Positions 1 to 12,335 of a stretch of 64,000 nucleotides of DNA are shown here, piece after piece. This DNA comes from Monoplex corrugatus. Its lineage: Eukaryota > Mollusca > Gastropoda > Littorinimorpha > Ranellidae. The notes beneath the pieces are model-generated. The model did no database searches. It was not told the origin of the DNA and was given only the letters and a program-made list of their open reading frames with translations. Position 1 is the stretch's first letter. Every line of letters starts with the position of its first letter. The stretch covers positions 28,553,335 through 28,617,334 of the forward strand of contig CM060312.1 of assembly GCA_030674185.1 (NCBI GenBank). The letters are read 5' to 3'. The translations under genes were made by a program, and so were the position numbers.

Positions 1-2
1 CA

Positions 3-323
3 TTCACAGCCGTTGAGAATTTCTTCATCCACTTGATCCGCCCTTACGACGTCTGGTCCTTGAATTTGCCCAAACATGGAGGCTGGTTTGTGGACTCCAA
101 AAGAGAGGATGCTGTACGCCACCTTCCGGCCATTCCTGCGGCCAAGCAGATACCAGACGTACTATCTAGCATTCCTTGCATCGTACCGGCGAGGCCGAGA
201 GGGTGGAAACTTGATGTCAAGGCAGCCCAGGATCTTCATTCATACTCATCGCCCAGACCTGTCCCCCGGCGAGGTCACTTCCGTGCTGTACACATTTTTT
301 CTCTGACCTACCCCTATATGTAG
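3..323 (+). CDS. Unidentified open frame at left edge (possible terminal exon)
   Basis: Frame 3 is open from the window edge to a TAG at 321-323, about 106 codons, with more balanced base composition than the flanks. An AATAAA lies at 366-371, 43 bases after the stop, as expected for a last exon. I do not recognise the product: no cysteine pairs, transmembrane segment or catalytic motif stands out. A second overlapping frame (76-306) is also open, so the coding frame itself is uncertain. It could be the last exon of a plus-strand gene starting to the left, or a piece of a mobile-element ORF. Confidence 0.25.
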   Translation, partial: FTAVENFFIHLIRPYDVWSLNLPKHGGWFVDSKREDAVRHLPAIPAAKQIPDVLSSIPCIVPARPRGWKLDVKAAQDLHSYSSPRPVPRRGHFRAVHIFSLTYPYM

Positions 324-332
324 ATATATCTC

Positions 333-642
333 AACCCTTTGACTCCCGCACCCTTATTTTTCGAGAATAAAATGTAAGTCATCATACCATTGATCGTCTT
401 ACTCAAACGGGAATAGGTAGAGGGAGTGGCTAAAAATCTACTATGAAAGGAAAAACAAGAGCCATCATCAATCAGACAAACAAAAACCATGCAACAACAA
501 CAACAATAATAATCAAAATAGTAATGATGATGATGATGGTGGTAACAGTATTTATATGGCACCAAATCTTGACAATTCAAAATCAAAGAAACTCATGCTT
601 CAGACATACGCATGCAATCAACGCAAACTTAGTTACCTTACA

Positions 643-673
<31 letters not shown>

Positions 674-720
674 GACCTACACAAATCGAGGGAAAGAGGT
701 CATTGTAGTTGTAATTCATT
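333..720. other. Non-coding stretch with poly(A) tract
   Basis: Contains a partial copy of the CCCTTTGACTCCC repeat at about 333-350, CAA/AAT/GAT microsatellite around 495-545, and an A-run of about 27 at 648-674. No gene is seen. Confidence 0.5.
366..371 (+). terminator. Candidate poly(A) signal
   Basis: AATAAA, 43 bases downstream of the stop codon of the open frame at the left edge. It overlaps the end of a TTAA-palindrome-like fragment starting near 333. Weak on its own. Confidence 0.2.
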
Positions 721-1340
721 GTCAGGAAAGAAGTGGATGTCTATTCCAGGCAGCCGTTCTGAGAACGCTGGCCAACAGCTGATAGTTTGAATCTAAGAAC
801 CTGAAAGGAAACAGTATCTGAAGCTGAGAGCAAGGTGCCGGTCTGCGTAAAAATATTGACGTTGTCGCAAAGATATGATGGATCAGACTGGTGAATAGAT
901 TTGTAACACAAGGTATCCAGCTTATATTCAATTCTTTTTAAGCAGGCAGCCAGCGAAGAGCGAAGGAGAGGGCTGACATAACCAAACTTTTCTAAGGATA
1001 AGATGAACAGCTGTGTTTTGTATGCGTTGCAAACAGAGGAGAGAAGAAGCTGGCAGTCCAGAAATAGAGTATTACAGTAATCAAAACGAGACAAAATGAG
1101 AGGTGTCCCAAACTTATATGCAGCCTGAGTTGAAAAATATCTTCGAATGTACCGTACCCAACGCGCTGAATCTGATAGTAGCACGATTAGCAGGTCTGGG
1201 TCAGAAACTTCTGCTTAGTGTTCTCTCAAAAGAATCAATGAGAGGGATGATGTTGTCACCTAGCTGTATGGTATTAAGTGTAATAGAGGCACGTTTGTTT
1301 TTTGTGCTTATGAGCATGACCGGTTTTATCACCGTTTAGA
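720..1340 (-). mobile_element. Decayed non-LTR retrotransposon (LINE) fragment, C-terminal reverse transcriptase region
   Basis: A minus-strand open frame (741-1184) carries the signature of the region after the RT catalytic domain of L2/CR1/Jockey-type LINEs: LSRFDYCNTLFLDC, then SPLLRSSLAA, then KRIEYKLDTLCYKSIHQSDPSYL and a degenerate stretch ending in QRSQNGCLE. Frame interruptions upstream (to about 1340) and absence of the RT core and endonuclease show it is a dead fragment. Identification rests on these motifs; the clade is not resolved. Confidence 0.7.
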
Positions 1341-1727
1341 TGTAATTTATGTTGTGTCATCCAATTTCTGATATCAACGTAGCAGCTGGATTCTTACAGC
1401 GTGGAACGTAAAGTGTTTGCATTTTTCCTGAATCAGAAATAAAGGAAACATGAAGAAATGGGAAATACAGTTGGAGAATGGTGAAGATTGTCACAGTGTT
1501 TGCGATTTATGTGTTTGTTGGTGTGTCTTTAAGTTTCTCATGGCATTTGGTTATTGTTTGCTTTGTTTTATGTCTGTGTGAGTTGATGTGTGTGTGCGTG
1601 CGTGTGTGTGTGGTTGTGTTTTTGCTTTTGTAGTGTTGTTTTGTTTTGTTTACTTGATCAATTCATTGTCCTATTTTCTAACATCGTGATATAACAATGT
1701 GTATGCGTTTATTTTATTTATGTTAGT

Positions 1728-1759
<32 letters not shown>

Positions 1760-2060
1760 TTAATCCTCATTATTTATTTATTTTTCATCTGTTTGTTTAT
1801 TTATGTTTGTTTGTTTACCTATTTACTTACCTGTTTTTTTCGGATTGGACGATAGACTGGAGTAGCTACAGTAAGGGAGACGTTTCTTTAATCGTGTTGA
1901 TAGGGAGATGAGGCTATGAATTTATATTGATTCAGGGTGCTGTTTATGCTGTGATTACATACAAAGGTTAAATAAGTTTGTACTTACTAGCTGGTTGTCT
2001 TCTCTTTTCTGTTGTTTTGGTTTCTTTGCTTTTTGTTTTGTTTTTTTCTTCCTATACACA
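1340..2060. other. T-rich non-coding stretch with homopolymer C tract
   Basis: GT-rich and T-rich sequence with short TTTA repeats. The distinctive element is an uninterrupted run of about 30 C at 1729-1758. No coding potential is seen. Confidence 0.5.
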
Positions 2061-2089
2061 GATGAGATTCAGAGATACAAGTATCAGTA

Positions 2090-2292
2090 CAATGTAACCA
2101 AACTTGTTCCAGTGATAAACTGATACAAATATAGGATACAAAATCCATATGCCTGGACCTTGCCAGCTAAAAGGGTTTATATGCAGGCTTAAAGCTTGTG
2201 CCATGATCAGTTTGAACCTTCGTTACGTGGCACCAGTGCTTATAGAATTCGCTCCGAGCGCGGAGATCTTATCTTGAGAAATTGAAACCTAG
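2090..2292 (+). repeat. Dispersed repeat R2, copy 1
   Basis: Shares a long block with 45378-45592, including GCTTGTGCCATGATCA and TTATCTTGAGAAA, at roughly 75-80% identity by eye. No ORF. The LINE fragment that follows begins within a few bases of its end. Confidence 0.6.
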
Positions 2293-3240
2293 TCCCAGTG
2301 TGGCTTGAGGGCAGAGAGATTCACCATCGACATAATCTTATCTTTTCATTCAGACAGCCACAGAAAAAGAGCCAGAACCACAGCCTTTATATTTGTGCCT
2401 TCTTAGACCTAACCAAAGCTTTTGACCTGGTTAGCAGCAGACGTCTCTTCATTTTCATGGAGAAGATTGGATGCCACAGCTGCCGAGTCTCATCGTCTCT
2501 TTTCATGACGACATGCATGGGGCAGTGCAAACTGATGGATCATACTCAGCGCCATTCTCCATTCAAAGCGGAGTGAAGCAGGGCTGAGTCCTTGCCCAAT
2601 GCTCTTTGGGATTATCTCTTCTCTCTCCTACTGTCGTACGCATTCAGAGCATCTGATGATGGAATGTACCTACACATTAAGTCCGATACTTCAGAGCAGA
2701 GGCCAAAAGTGCGTCGGGTTTTGATCCTGGAGAACCTTTTCCCTGATGATGCTGCCACGAAAGATTATACACAGCCTTATCTCGAGGCTAGTCAGCTACC
2801 TCCACAGCGCATGCTTGCCAAGACTTGGCAACAACAAAAAGAGATCAATGGGCAGAACACAGCGAAGACCCCAGCATCAGCATCGATGATTACACGTTTA
2901 AAGTGGTAAATGAATTCACCTACCTAAGATTTACTGTCTCCAGCAACCTGTCCTCGATCCAGAGCTCAAACGGCAGACTGGGAAATCTGCCGCTGCCACG
3001 GCCAAATTGTCCAAGAGAGAGAGTGGGGAAAATAACTGGCTGACTGCAGCCACCTAGATTGAAGTGTTGAGAGCCTACCTAGATTGAAGTGTTGAGAGCC
3101 TACCTAGATTGAAGTGTTGAGAGCCTACCTGGATTGAAGTGTTGAGAGCCTGCATTCCGTGTACCCTTCTCTACGGCAGCAAGAGCTGGACAATTTTGAG
3201 CGAGAAAAGAGCACCGCCTCAATGGCTTTCACCTGCGGTG
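2293..3240 (+). mobile_element. Decayed LINE reverse transcriptase fragment
   Basis: Successive short plus-strand frames give recognisable RT segments: FRQPQKKSQNHSLYICAFLDL followed by TKAFDLVSSRR (RT palm region), then the SGVKQG..LAP..LFG-like stretch around 2570-2610, a degenerate FPDDAAT (catalytic F-x-DD motif) near 2740, EVVNEFTYLRFTVSS near 2900 and ACIPCTLLYGSKSWT near 3145-3200. Multiple frameshifts and stops make it a pseudogene. An internal 25-bp tandem duplication (3053-3152) lies inside it. Confidence 0.75.
3053..3152 (+). repeat. 25-bp tandem repeat, 4 copies, inside LINE remnant
   Basis: Four head-to-tail copies of a 25-bp unit starting CCTAGATTGAAGTG; copy 4 differs at two positions. 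The unit is not a multiple of three, so the expansion shifts the old LINE frame and happened after coding constraint was lost. Confidence 0.9.
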
Positions 3241-3579
3241 CTTGCACTAAATTTTGGGCATTTTCAGGAAGGACCTAAGTTCGTTCAGCCAAAGCCCCAC
3301 TCAGTAAGGCAGCCCTTAAGAGAAGACCCTGCACTGTCGTTGGGTCAGTTCAGTGGAGCTTAGACGTGACTGTTCTAGTTCAATTCTCTAAGTACAGTGC
3401 TTGATTAGCCCCCCTGCTAATGGCAGTAATCGCCCAGTCGCTAATCCGCACTGAGTGAGCAACTCCCTGATAAGAAGCCCGCTGTAAGTTCAACTGCATT
3501 TTTGCCCCAATATTTCCCCCAAGCAATCCTACCAATTTCTGTTACACTATTTTTTGACGGCAGGGAAGTGTTCTTGTAA

Positions 3580-3985
3580 GGGACCGGTCACCATAATGCA
3601 TTGGTTATCACTATGAATGAATGGAAGGTATTGTGTTCGAATTCCATCAATCCTGTCAAAATCAGTGGTTGCTTTTTATTTTATTTTTTGACCCCTTTAA
3701 CATCTACTCAACGTTGAGTGTGCTGTTAGCTCAATGAGAAGACTGGGACCACACAGTCGAGTCTCATCCACGAATGCGTCATTGAAGGTGTTGCATCAGT
3801 CTCCCAATCAGCACTGCAAGTGTTAGTCTCTCTTTGGCGTGGTTGATGCCAGGATGTTTTAATAACATGCGTAGTCATGCAGTCTCAGTCATAAGTAGAA
3901 CTCTGTAGCATTACATTACAATTGCCATCCCCATTGGCATCACAACCAAAGCATCCAAAACTTGTCCTAGTTTCTGTAGATGTGG
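3580..3985 (+). mobile_element. SINE family A, copy 1
   Basis: A degenerate tRNA-like head (GTGTTCGAATTCC resembles a pol III B box near 3630) is followed by the body shared with copies at 43225, 51060 and 54478, including GGTTGATGCCAGGAT near 3842. Confidence 0.6.
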
Positions 3986-4309
3986 CACACACTAAGTGGC
4001 GCACACACACATACTCAAAAGGTGAACACGAATGAAACTATCAAAATATGACGATCCTTTACAAATACTAAGTATTTTCATGAACACCTGTTGCTATGTT
4101 TCCGTATTGAATTTTATGTAAGCTTCATCATTTTCTTTGATCTAGACGTAATTAATTCAGTTTGTTAGGGTGCCATGCTGATGACACAGAAAGCGGGTCT
4201 AACCCTTAGGCGGGCCACAAGCTTTTAGTGGTCCTGCTGATAGTTCAGGGCTCAAGGTTCGAGTCTCATGCAGACCAGTTTTGTTATGGGATGGTTTATT
4301 AGCTAAGAT

Positions 4310-4672
4310 GGTTAGAGCATCTGAATACAAATATAAGCATATCTAAAGACACCAAAAGATATATATAAAAACAGGCCTAAAGTACCTAAAATTGCTTCCG
4401 CATATCTCGCCACCTTAGAGCCAAAAATGTACTTAATACATGTACCCAATTATCAATCCTTACAAAAAGTACGTAAGACTTTATCGAACACATATAGGTG
4501 AATGGACCAGCAAGGCAGAAAATGACAGGAAGAAATGACAGAAAGCAAAGGAACAAAGCAGAAACAAATACTGTGACAGAAAAGAGGAAATTTCTAGCAC
4601 AGAATTTCCAGAAGGTGGGGATACTATTTATATTGAAAGAGCCCCTGGCATCCCCACAGGGAAGCTTAGCAA
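4310..4672 (+). repeat. Dispersed repeat R1, partial copy (5'-truncated)
   Basis: Matches the full-length R1 copies at 5340 and 62545 from the segment CTGAATACAAAT through CAGAATTTCCAGAAGG to the terminal GGCATCCCCACAGGG. Lacks the first ~150 bases. The open frame at 4498-4899 partly overlaps it and is not a gene. Confidence 0.8.
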
Positions 4673-5339
4673 TGTATCGGGGCCATTTCAATCCAGTATT
4701 GCAGTGCGTGATCCAACGCACTTGGAATGCACATGCTAATCCTCCTATTTATGACAATAACCAACTAGTTGTACATAAAGTGAAACTTCAGCCCCCAACA
4801 ACCTCATACAGTATAATGTTTGTTAAGGTTCATATGGTAATTGAATTTGCTTTTGACACCGTTTTTAGTACTACTGCCTGGGTAGCAAATGGATTTTGAT
4901 GTTGTAAACATTGGCCGACTGTGATTAGGAATGGTCCATTTTTGTTTTCTTTGAACAAAAGCACATGGATGTCTTGCATAAATGGCATATTTTTTCTAAA
5001 CGTTTTTTTCTTTTGGACTGCTTTATTTTGTGCATTGTTACTGTGTCACTGCCCCACACAATCATTTCAGTTGTCATAAGCCCTGCCAAACTCAGAAACT
5101 CAAGTCACCACGAAAGCTGGGCATGACGGGCCGAAAAACTTGGAACAAATATTCAGTGGAAGCGATGAGCAATGAGACTATCAAGTTCTATTTTAGATCG
5201 AGACTATGGAAGAGGGCTACAGTCTATGCTTCTTTTATGATACATCCATCAGATTTCCAATAAAAAGGTCTGGGATTTGATTCAGCTAGGTGGGAAAAGG
5301 ATGAAGATTTCTCTGATCTCCCAGATCAGTATGTGTGCA

Positions 5340-5885
5340 GAAATATTATTATTGTTGTTTCAAGCCCAGCCGACTGCATACAGCTATATCAGGGCTATAA
5401 CCACTTCAAAACATACACAATACTTCAACAGGGAAAAAAAAAAGGAAAAGAAAAATAAGTATATATATATCAATGCATTCATAACCTAAGGAAATGCCCC
5501 TGGTGTTGACCACTCTGTCCAACCTATCGCACAGAGGATCAAAAAAACACCTGAATACAAATTTAAGCACACATAAGGACACCAAAACATATGTAAAAAC
5601 GGGAACCAACTACCCAAAACTGCCTCGGCCTATCTCACCTCCCCAGAGCCAAAAATGCACCCAATACCTGTACCAAATTATCAATCCCAAGAAAAAGTAT
5701 GTAAGATTTTATTGAACATGTACAGATGGATGGAACGGCGAGGCAAAAAATGAAATGACAGAAAGCAAAGGAACAAGGCAGAAACAAAGTGACAGAAAAG
5801 GGGAAATGTCTAGCACAGAATTTTACAGAAGGTGGGGATACAATTTATACTGAAAGAACCCCGGCATCCCCATGGGGGTGTGTGC
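5340..5885 (+). repeat. Dispersed repeat R1, near full-length copy
   Basis: Starts TTGTTGTTTCAAGCCCAGCC, ends GGCATCCCCATGGGGGTG, about 545 bp. The same order of blocks occurs at 62545-63100. No coding capacity and no obvious terminal inverted repeats, so the class is unknown (short retroelement or non-autonomous DNA element). Confidence 0.8.
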
Positions 5886-5924
5886 AGAACTGTTTGTACA
5901 TAAACCACCTTCACCTGTATACGC

Positions 5925-6100
5925 AAGTAGAACAAAAGCATGCATATCCAAGATCTTGTAAGTCATGTCAGTGTCCAGTGACTTATGGAAATCTGGTAAC
6001 GCTCAGCAGAAAGCCTGAAACAGCATGCACACCCACATAAGATGGGAGTATGCAGACTGCAGCAACATATCACCTGCACAGTGTGGGTACAACAACATGT
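5925..6100 (+). mobile_element. SINE family C fragment
   Basis: Carries ATCTTGTAAGTCATGTCAGT and AGTATGCAGACTGCAG, the reverse complement of blocks seen in the minus-oriented copies at 22020-22350 and 31215-31505. Confidence 0.5.
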
Positions 6101-6279
6101 ATACACATATCTGATTGGAATACAAGAAAAGAAAAAAACAATCTTGACACCAACCAGGCCTGAAAGATACACACACCTGAGATACTGGTTGGGGAAACTG
6201 AGCAACACCTCTAATGACCCATTTGTAAGAGGATGAGACTCAACCGTATGGCTTCAAGTCTTCCCAATAAACCCATAGC

Positions 6280-6425
6280 TTGCACAATCTTGGGTAGCAG
6301 TTGGTCAGGGTGAAAAAGTCCCACAATAATTTTCTGGACTGATAGGGTTTCAATCCACAACCTCCCAGTCAGTAATCTGTTGTGCTAGAACTTTGCCAAA
6401 CTGGCTGGCACAGATATATTTCTGT
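6280..6425 (-). mobile_element. SINE family A head fragment
   Basis: Read on the minus strand it shows the tRNA-derived head: GGAGGTTGTGGATTGAAACC (B-box-like) followed by AAAATTATTGTGGGACTTTT, matching 54515-54580. Confidence 0.6.
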
Positions 6426-6487
6426 ATCTCATTCACACCATGTATCCCACAAAGGAAAATAAGGCAGGTATATGAATTTAACAAACG

Positions 6488-6493
6488 TTTTAT
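6488..6493 (-). terminator. Candidate distal poly(A) signal of CNBP
   Basis: TTTATT on the plus strand is AATAAA on the minus strand. It would imply a 3' UTR of about 6 kb from the stop at 12511. The interval has fewer old repeats than its surroundings, which is compatible with a UTR but not proof. Another AATAAA exists near 10720, inside a transposon. Confidence 0.25.
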
Positions 6494-7607
6494 TCAGCAT
6501 ATATACAGACTCCCCTCTCTCAATAGTCCAAACTGTGGTGATGCAATAGGGCTGAAATGGTCTTGTTCAACTAGAGTGAAGAACCGGCCTTACCCTCCGT
6601 TCTTCACGTGTCCGTCTAAAGGGATAATACGTGCTAAATAATGATTCAAATAAAAAGCCACTCCAACAAGACACGTGACTAAGAAACATTATCAAAAGGG
6701 AAAACAGCAGAGGGAGGGAGGAAAGAAGAATGAGTGGAGAATACAAATGTATGAAGTAACTAAAGAAATGAGCAGATTTTAGATCACACATCAAATCAAA
6801 TGCAAATCAACCTTTTCCAACAGTAAGACAACAAAAAAAGCAATATAATACTATATAAACTGTCTCATCTTTGGTTTTCTGCCTAACATAATTTACCTTT
6901 ATGCGACAGAAAACAAAAACAAGCAAGAACACAACACAACAATTTACATCAGATGAACCGGAGCCTCCACACAACGCTGATGAAAATATCCACACAAAAC
7001 AAAACACTAATGACTACTCAGCCTGTATCAAATGTGGGAAAACAGACCCCAAAACAAAACTGTTAAAGACTGAGACGACTATCTAACCTGTATCAAATGC
7101 AAGAACAGAGACCCCCAAACAAATCTGTTAAAAAAACTAACTCATCCATCTCCACTGTGACAGAGATATATGGTAGAGCTATTTCATTATGATTATGCCA
7201 AGTCGAGGCATACTGTCTGGAGTACACAATAAAAAAAACTACCAACCAAAAAGATAAATACCCCCTCCGAAACCAAATTACCAACCAAAAACACAATACC
7301 CCATTCCCTAAAACAAACAAGTAAAGTACAAGCAAAATCTTCATAGGTAGTTTAAAATAAACACTGATGTAAAAACAAGGAATGGGGGCAGCACAGGGAG
7401 ACAGAGGAAAATGAGTTGGAGAAACAAAGAAAGAAAGGGGGGGAAAAGGCACCCAAAAGCAACTTCATTGTGCTAGATGCTGAGAGTGTAAAAGACAAAA
7501 CTGAAATACAATGAAGGCAATAACCTGAACAGAGTCTACATCCAAGTACAACCATAAAAATGGGCTAAAGGGAAGCAATCAAAACAACAATCTGTCAACC
7601 GCTGAGC

Positions 7608-8015
7608 TCAGTATGCTCCAGAACTAGTGATGTCAGAACGATATTTCAGTATGCTCCAGCGATGCCAAAAATGATTTCAGTGTGCTCCAGCGATGTGAGA
7701 ATATTTCAATATGCTCCAGACCTACCCTGATGTGAGAATATTTCAGCATGCTCCAGAGCTACAGCAATGTGAAGGATAATATTTCAGTATGTTCCAGAGC
7801 TACAGCAATGTGAAGGAGACTGATATTTCAGTATGCTCCAGCAATGTGAGAATATTTCAATATGCCCCAAAGCTACAGCAATGTGAGAATATTTTGGTAT
7901 GCCCCAGAACTACAGTGGTGTGAGAAATGGTATTTCAGTATGCTCCAGAGTATAGCGATGTGAGAATACTTAAGTATGCTCCAGAGCTTCAGCGATGTGA
8001 GAATAATAATCAGAC
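7608..8015. repeat. Degenerate minisatellite, ~35-45-bp unit
   Basis: About ten diverged copies with the recurring words TATGCTCCAG, GCTACAGCAATGTGAGAATA and TTTCAGTATG. Unit length varies by small indels. Confidence 0.85.
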
Positions 8016-9190
8016 TACTGAACAGAAACAACACATCCGCAATATCTATGGAAAAAAAAGACACAAACAAAAAAAGAAAAAAGAAAAGAAAAGAACAGCT
8101 GAAAATGGTCAGTCCCAATGATATAATACAATGGGCAAGCCTGCTAGAAGAACACAGAAGGAAAATCCACAATAATCATGAAATACACCAAAAGCCTGTG
8201 CACAAGCCCTAAACTCTGGCAAGGTTTTAAAGTTCTATTTAACATTGCTGTTATCTTTGTCCTTGTATCAATCTGTCATTGAATAAGATTTCAATGACTG
8301 CCCTTCATTTCCTTTGATTGGCCCGTTTCTACATACAGTGTGAAAAGCCTTACAAGAAGGCAACACATAAAGTAATGTAGTAAACTCCTTGAAAAACACC
8401 CTTCCCTCACTCAACTGATGTTTGACAATATCATCCAGAATCTATAAAGTGACTTTAATAAAACTGTCAACCAATAGCCAAGAAATCCTACAGGACCATT
8501 AGGCTGTTGATGATCACATGTATCATCTCTATCCATATTGTTCTCTTTGAAATGAAAACAGATATATGAACAATAAACTTTAAAAATAAGAACAAAAAAA
8601 AAAGTGAATTCTGTTGAGACTGAGGTTGAACAAGACTAGGCCAGCAAATGCCAAGGAACCACAGAACGGACAAGACAGCTGCCTTTGAAAAGATGTCGCC
8701 TTCAGTGAGGCATCTCTCCTCCCTAGCACTTGCCCAATATACCAAACTCGTTTACACAACACAGAACGCACAACACAGGCTACAATCTACCAAGAAACCA
8801 AACTCTAAAACAGGGTGTGTGTGTGTGGGGGGGGGGGGTAACCTAAACAAACCTGAACCATATTGTGTTAAGCCTGTAAAGGAGTGGGCTTGGGGGAACA
8901 ACCTAAACAAATTTGGAATTGTATGTAAATGTCACATGTCTTAAGTCAAAATAACTGGTGATTTCATTATCAATAGACTGAAGACAGCCATGTATGACAA
9001 GTTTCACATTACTGTCTAAAGATAAGAACAGCCATGTACGTCAATTTTCACTTAACTATCTATGGATAAGAACTATGATGAGCTGGTAACTAACTCTAAC
9101 CAATTCCAGCACACACTAATGGCTAGCACATTTAACAAACTGAGCATTCATCACAATCAGATGTGCAATCAGTTGTCAATCCAACCCATG

Positions 9191-9273
9191 TTAACCCTTC
9201 AACACCTTTGCCCTATCTGCCAGATTCCTGCAGGAAGTGGGGGCACAGGATGAGGGAGTGAAAAGGTGGTTAA
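9191..9273. mobile_element. TTAA-flanked palindromic mini-element
   Basis: Begins TTAACCCTTCAAC and ends GTGAAAAGGTGGTTAA, with central ATTCCTGCAGGAAG. Its arms are inverted complements of each other; TTAA at both ends fits a piggyBac-type target duplication. Confidence 0.6.
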
Positions 9274-10145
9274 GAGCCCAGCTGACCACAAATCGACTAT
9301 TGAACATGCACAAACTCAGGTCACTCTATGGAAACAAGGAATTAGATGACACGAATTGGAAACAGGATGACTTAACCATGAATTCTACTAATAACACACA
9401 CACAGAACAATATTACCCTGCAACAGCTCCATTTCAAACCCTCTCCAGTTCTTGCTTTTTTACACATTGTACCCAAGTCACAGAAAATATTTCGACAACA
9501 TACCGTGTTAATCTAGACATAGCATAGTAATCAGCCAATACAATTAGTCAATCTATACACTGATTCAAAACACATGAAGAGAGAGAGAGAGAGAGAGGAA
9601 GACCGAGACGGAGAGAGAGGAGACAAGAGAGATTAAAGCATATAACATATCATTGACGGTGACCAGCCTTATTTCAACCCCTTGGAAACCACCAGGAAAC
9701 TAGCAACAGACCACCCAACCAACATTTATATATCTATAACAATGACCAACCCAACCAACATTTATATATCTATAACAATGAGTAGGCTATAAAGATCAGA
9801 CATGCATAGAGACTATAATGTACACTATTCTGATCCAGTGACCACACACAAATGAATGAATGACTTAGGTGCACAGTACATTGTATATATCAACAATAAG
9901 TTACTTGCACTCATCGCAAATGTCCAGGCAACTCTGTCCAGCATCCAGAACAAAAGCAGTTGGGGTAACAAAAGAAACGCTTCCATGTCAAAGAATGTAT
10001 CATTTCAGACAGGAAAAAGGCGACATACAGAAACATGTTCTTGTAATCTCAACTCCATGTCAACCAGCTGTTCCCAGCAGCATGCTTTCGATTTAAATAC
10101 CCTTAACAGGAACTCATCAGTTACAAGACTGAAAGAAGAAGGAAA

Positions 10146-10869
10146 TTAACCTTTAGCACACTGTAGGCACACTGTGGCACCGTACGGATTATTTCCCCTA
10201 CATCTGCAGGTGCACTGTGTCGCCAAGCAAAGTGTGTTCAAAATTCCCGGTTCATAAACACTATATCCGTTACTAATAATAGAAGCATTGCTATTTTCGA
10301 TTCAAAATGAGGCTAAACTCTGCTCTTCTGTCTGCCATTTACATTTCCTTCGATTCAACACGCGGTAATGAATTTTTGAATTGTGAACATCGATTTTGGG
10401 GATTTTCTCAACACCAAAAATGGCAGAGACTGATGGAAAAATGGTTGTACGAACTCTTCTATGATTTGGACTCTGAAAACGAGTATGAAGGCTTCACACA
10501 AGCTGAAATTGATGGTGAAGTGATGGTAGATGATGTTGGTGACAATGATAGTGTTTCAAGTGAAAGTGACACTGACAGTGACGGCAATGTTCCAAGTGGG
10601 TATAAACATTCATGGCTGACTGATTTCACTGAAACTTCTTGTGTTTATTTTTTGTTTTTCAATGTCAAAACATGCATGCAGAACATAATGCATTATATGA
10701 AAGCATTCCTCATCCATTACTTTATTAGTACACAAAAAATCAAGTCTCTGCATACAATATAAGCAAAGTTATAATAATTCTAAACAAGTAGGTGCTCAAG
10801 TTTTTAGCTCCCAGAGAAAGAATGCAGGGACAGAGAAGTCCTCGAATAATGTAGAGTGCTAAAGGTTAA
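10146..10869 (+). mobile_element. piggyBac-like non-autonomous element with transposase N-terminus remnant
   Basis: Terminal inverted repeats are exact over 14 bases: the left end TTAACCTTTAGCAC is matched by the reverse complement of the right end. The 724-bp interval is bounded by TTAA (10146-10149, 10866-10869), the piggyBac target duplication. Inside, an open frame (10307-10762) carries an acidic segment, ELFYDLDSENEYEGF and later SVSSESDTDSD, then HSWLTDFTE, resembling piggyBac transposase N-termini. The DDD catalytic core is absent, so this is an internally deleted derivative. Confidence 0.75.
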
Positions 10870-12335
10870 AACTTGCCTTTGCAATAATAAAAACAACAAA
10901 ACAAGTCCTTCTCTACCTCCCCCCCCAAAAAACAACAAACAACAAATTACTGTAAGGCAGACAAAGGGTCTGCTCTACAGAGGAGAGAGGAGAACATCTA
11001 CTTACTTCCAAATTACAAATCACAAGTTCATCGCCATTTCACCAAACAAACCAGCTTTATAACAACAGAGGCAACCTTTTAATTAGTTTGTTTGTTTCAG
11101 ATGGTCAGATGAAAACAAACAGAAACATGAACAGACCTGATTTAATCCATGAATTCCACCATTCACAATCAATTAGATAAAACAAAAACAAAACAAAATA
11201 TGACTGCTTGTTTCATTTAAAACAAAACGAGCACTAATCTTAAATGATACTTTGTCATTTATCTAGTGCAAACAGTCCACGACAGAGCATGTTTGTTGCA
11301 TTTTTTTACAGCAAAAAACAAAATACATATACAAACAAAATACATATACAAAGTCTCTGTAACATACAAAGAACATCAAATAACAGATGACTGCTTCTTT
11401 GCAAATCTTACTGGGCTTTCTGAACCAAACCAAAGTACAGAGAGTGACAAGAAACAAAACTATGTTTCAGATCCACCATCAAAAACCTTTAACATCACTC
11501 GTTGCAATCTCCATTTCATGGTTTTAACTGACTCTAAAATCTGTACATATGACAAAAATACCTTGTTTCTTTTATATGTGCATACACCCTGTTCTATTTG
11601 CACTATGCCTAGTTTTGTTTGCATTTTAAACAGAAAACACTCGACAAGTCAGAACACAAAACAGCCTCACTCAATTGGTCAGTGATCTTCATAACGTGCG
11701 CCAAAGACAGAGAAAGTCAACAAGTGGGAGAGACAGACAGCACAGGCGAGACTGACACATGGATGAAGAGAGCCAGAGAAATGTACACACAATGCCCTCC
11801 ACTTTCAAATGTTGCAATGAAGTATTATGGAACAATTCTGACCAGAAACATTACTGACAAAAACTGAAGCCACTCCTGCTTCTGAATTAATATGTACACT
11901 CAAGTAAATTAACAACATCATTACCTTTACTTTAAAGGTACCGAGAAAGATGATGTGGACTTGTACACAACAAAATTCCGCACAACAGGCGAAATGCTTT
12001 TCCTTATGAAGTTGTGAACGAAAAGTTGCCAACAACCAACAAAACAAACCAAGCACAACTGGCGGCAAAGCCAGGTCATGAAGTCATAATAATATGATCT
12101 GATAACAAAGTTAACAATGCTCCAAACTTAAACCCCACTTCTGCATGAAGTGACGCAGCGCAAAACACCAAGCAGAGTCTAAAAAAAAGTGGACAAAGAA
12201 GAAGACAGGAGGACAAGGATGGGGGATGGTACACTGAGAGACAAAGCTGACAGGGGCAGGACAGAGCTTTTAAACCTTTCGCTCACTCCCATATCCACCA
12301 GCTTCCTGGACCAAAATTTTTTTTTTCATCAAACT

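Noticed and set aside
10307..10762. Stand-alone acidic host protein
   Set aside because: Enclosed by exact TIRs and TTAA; best explained as a truncated transposase frame.
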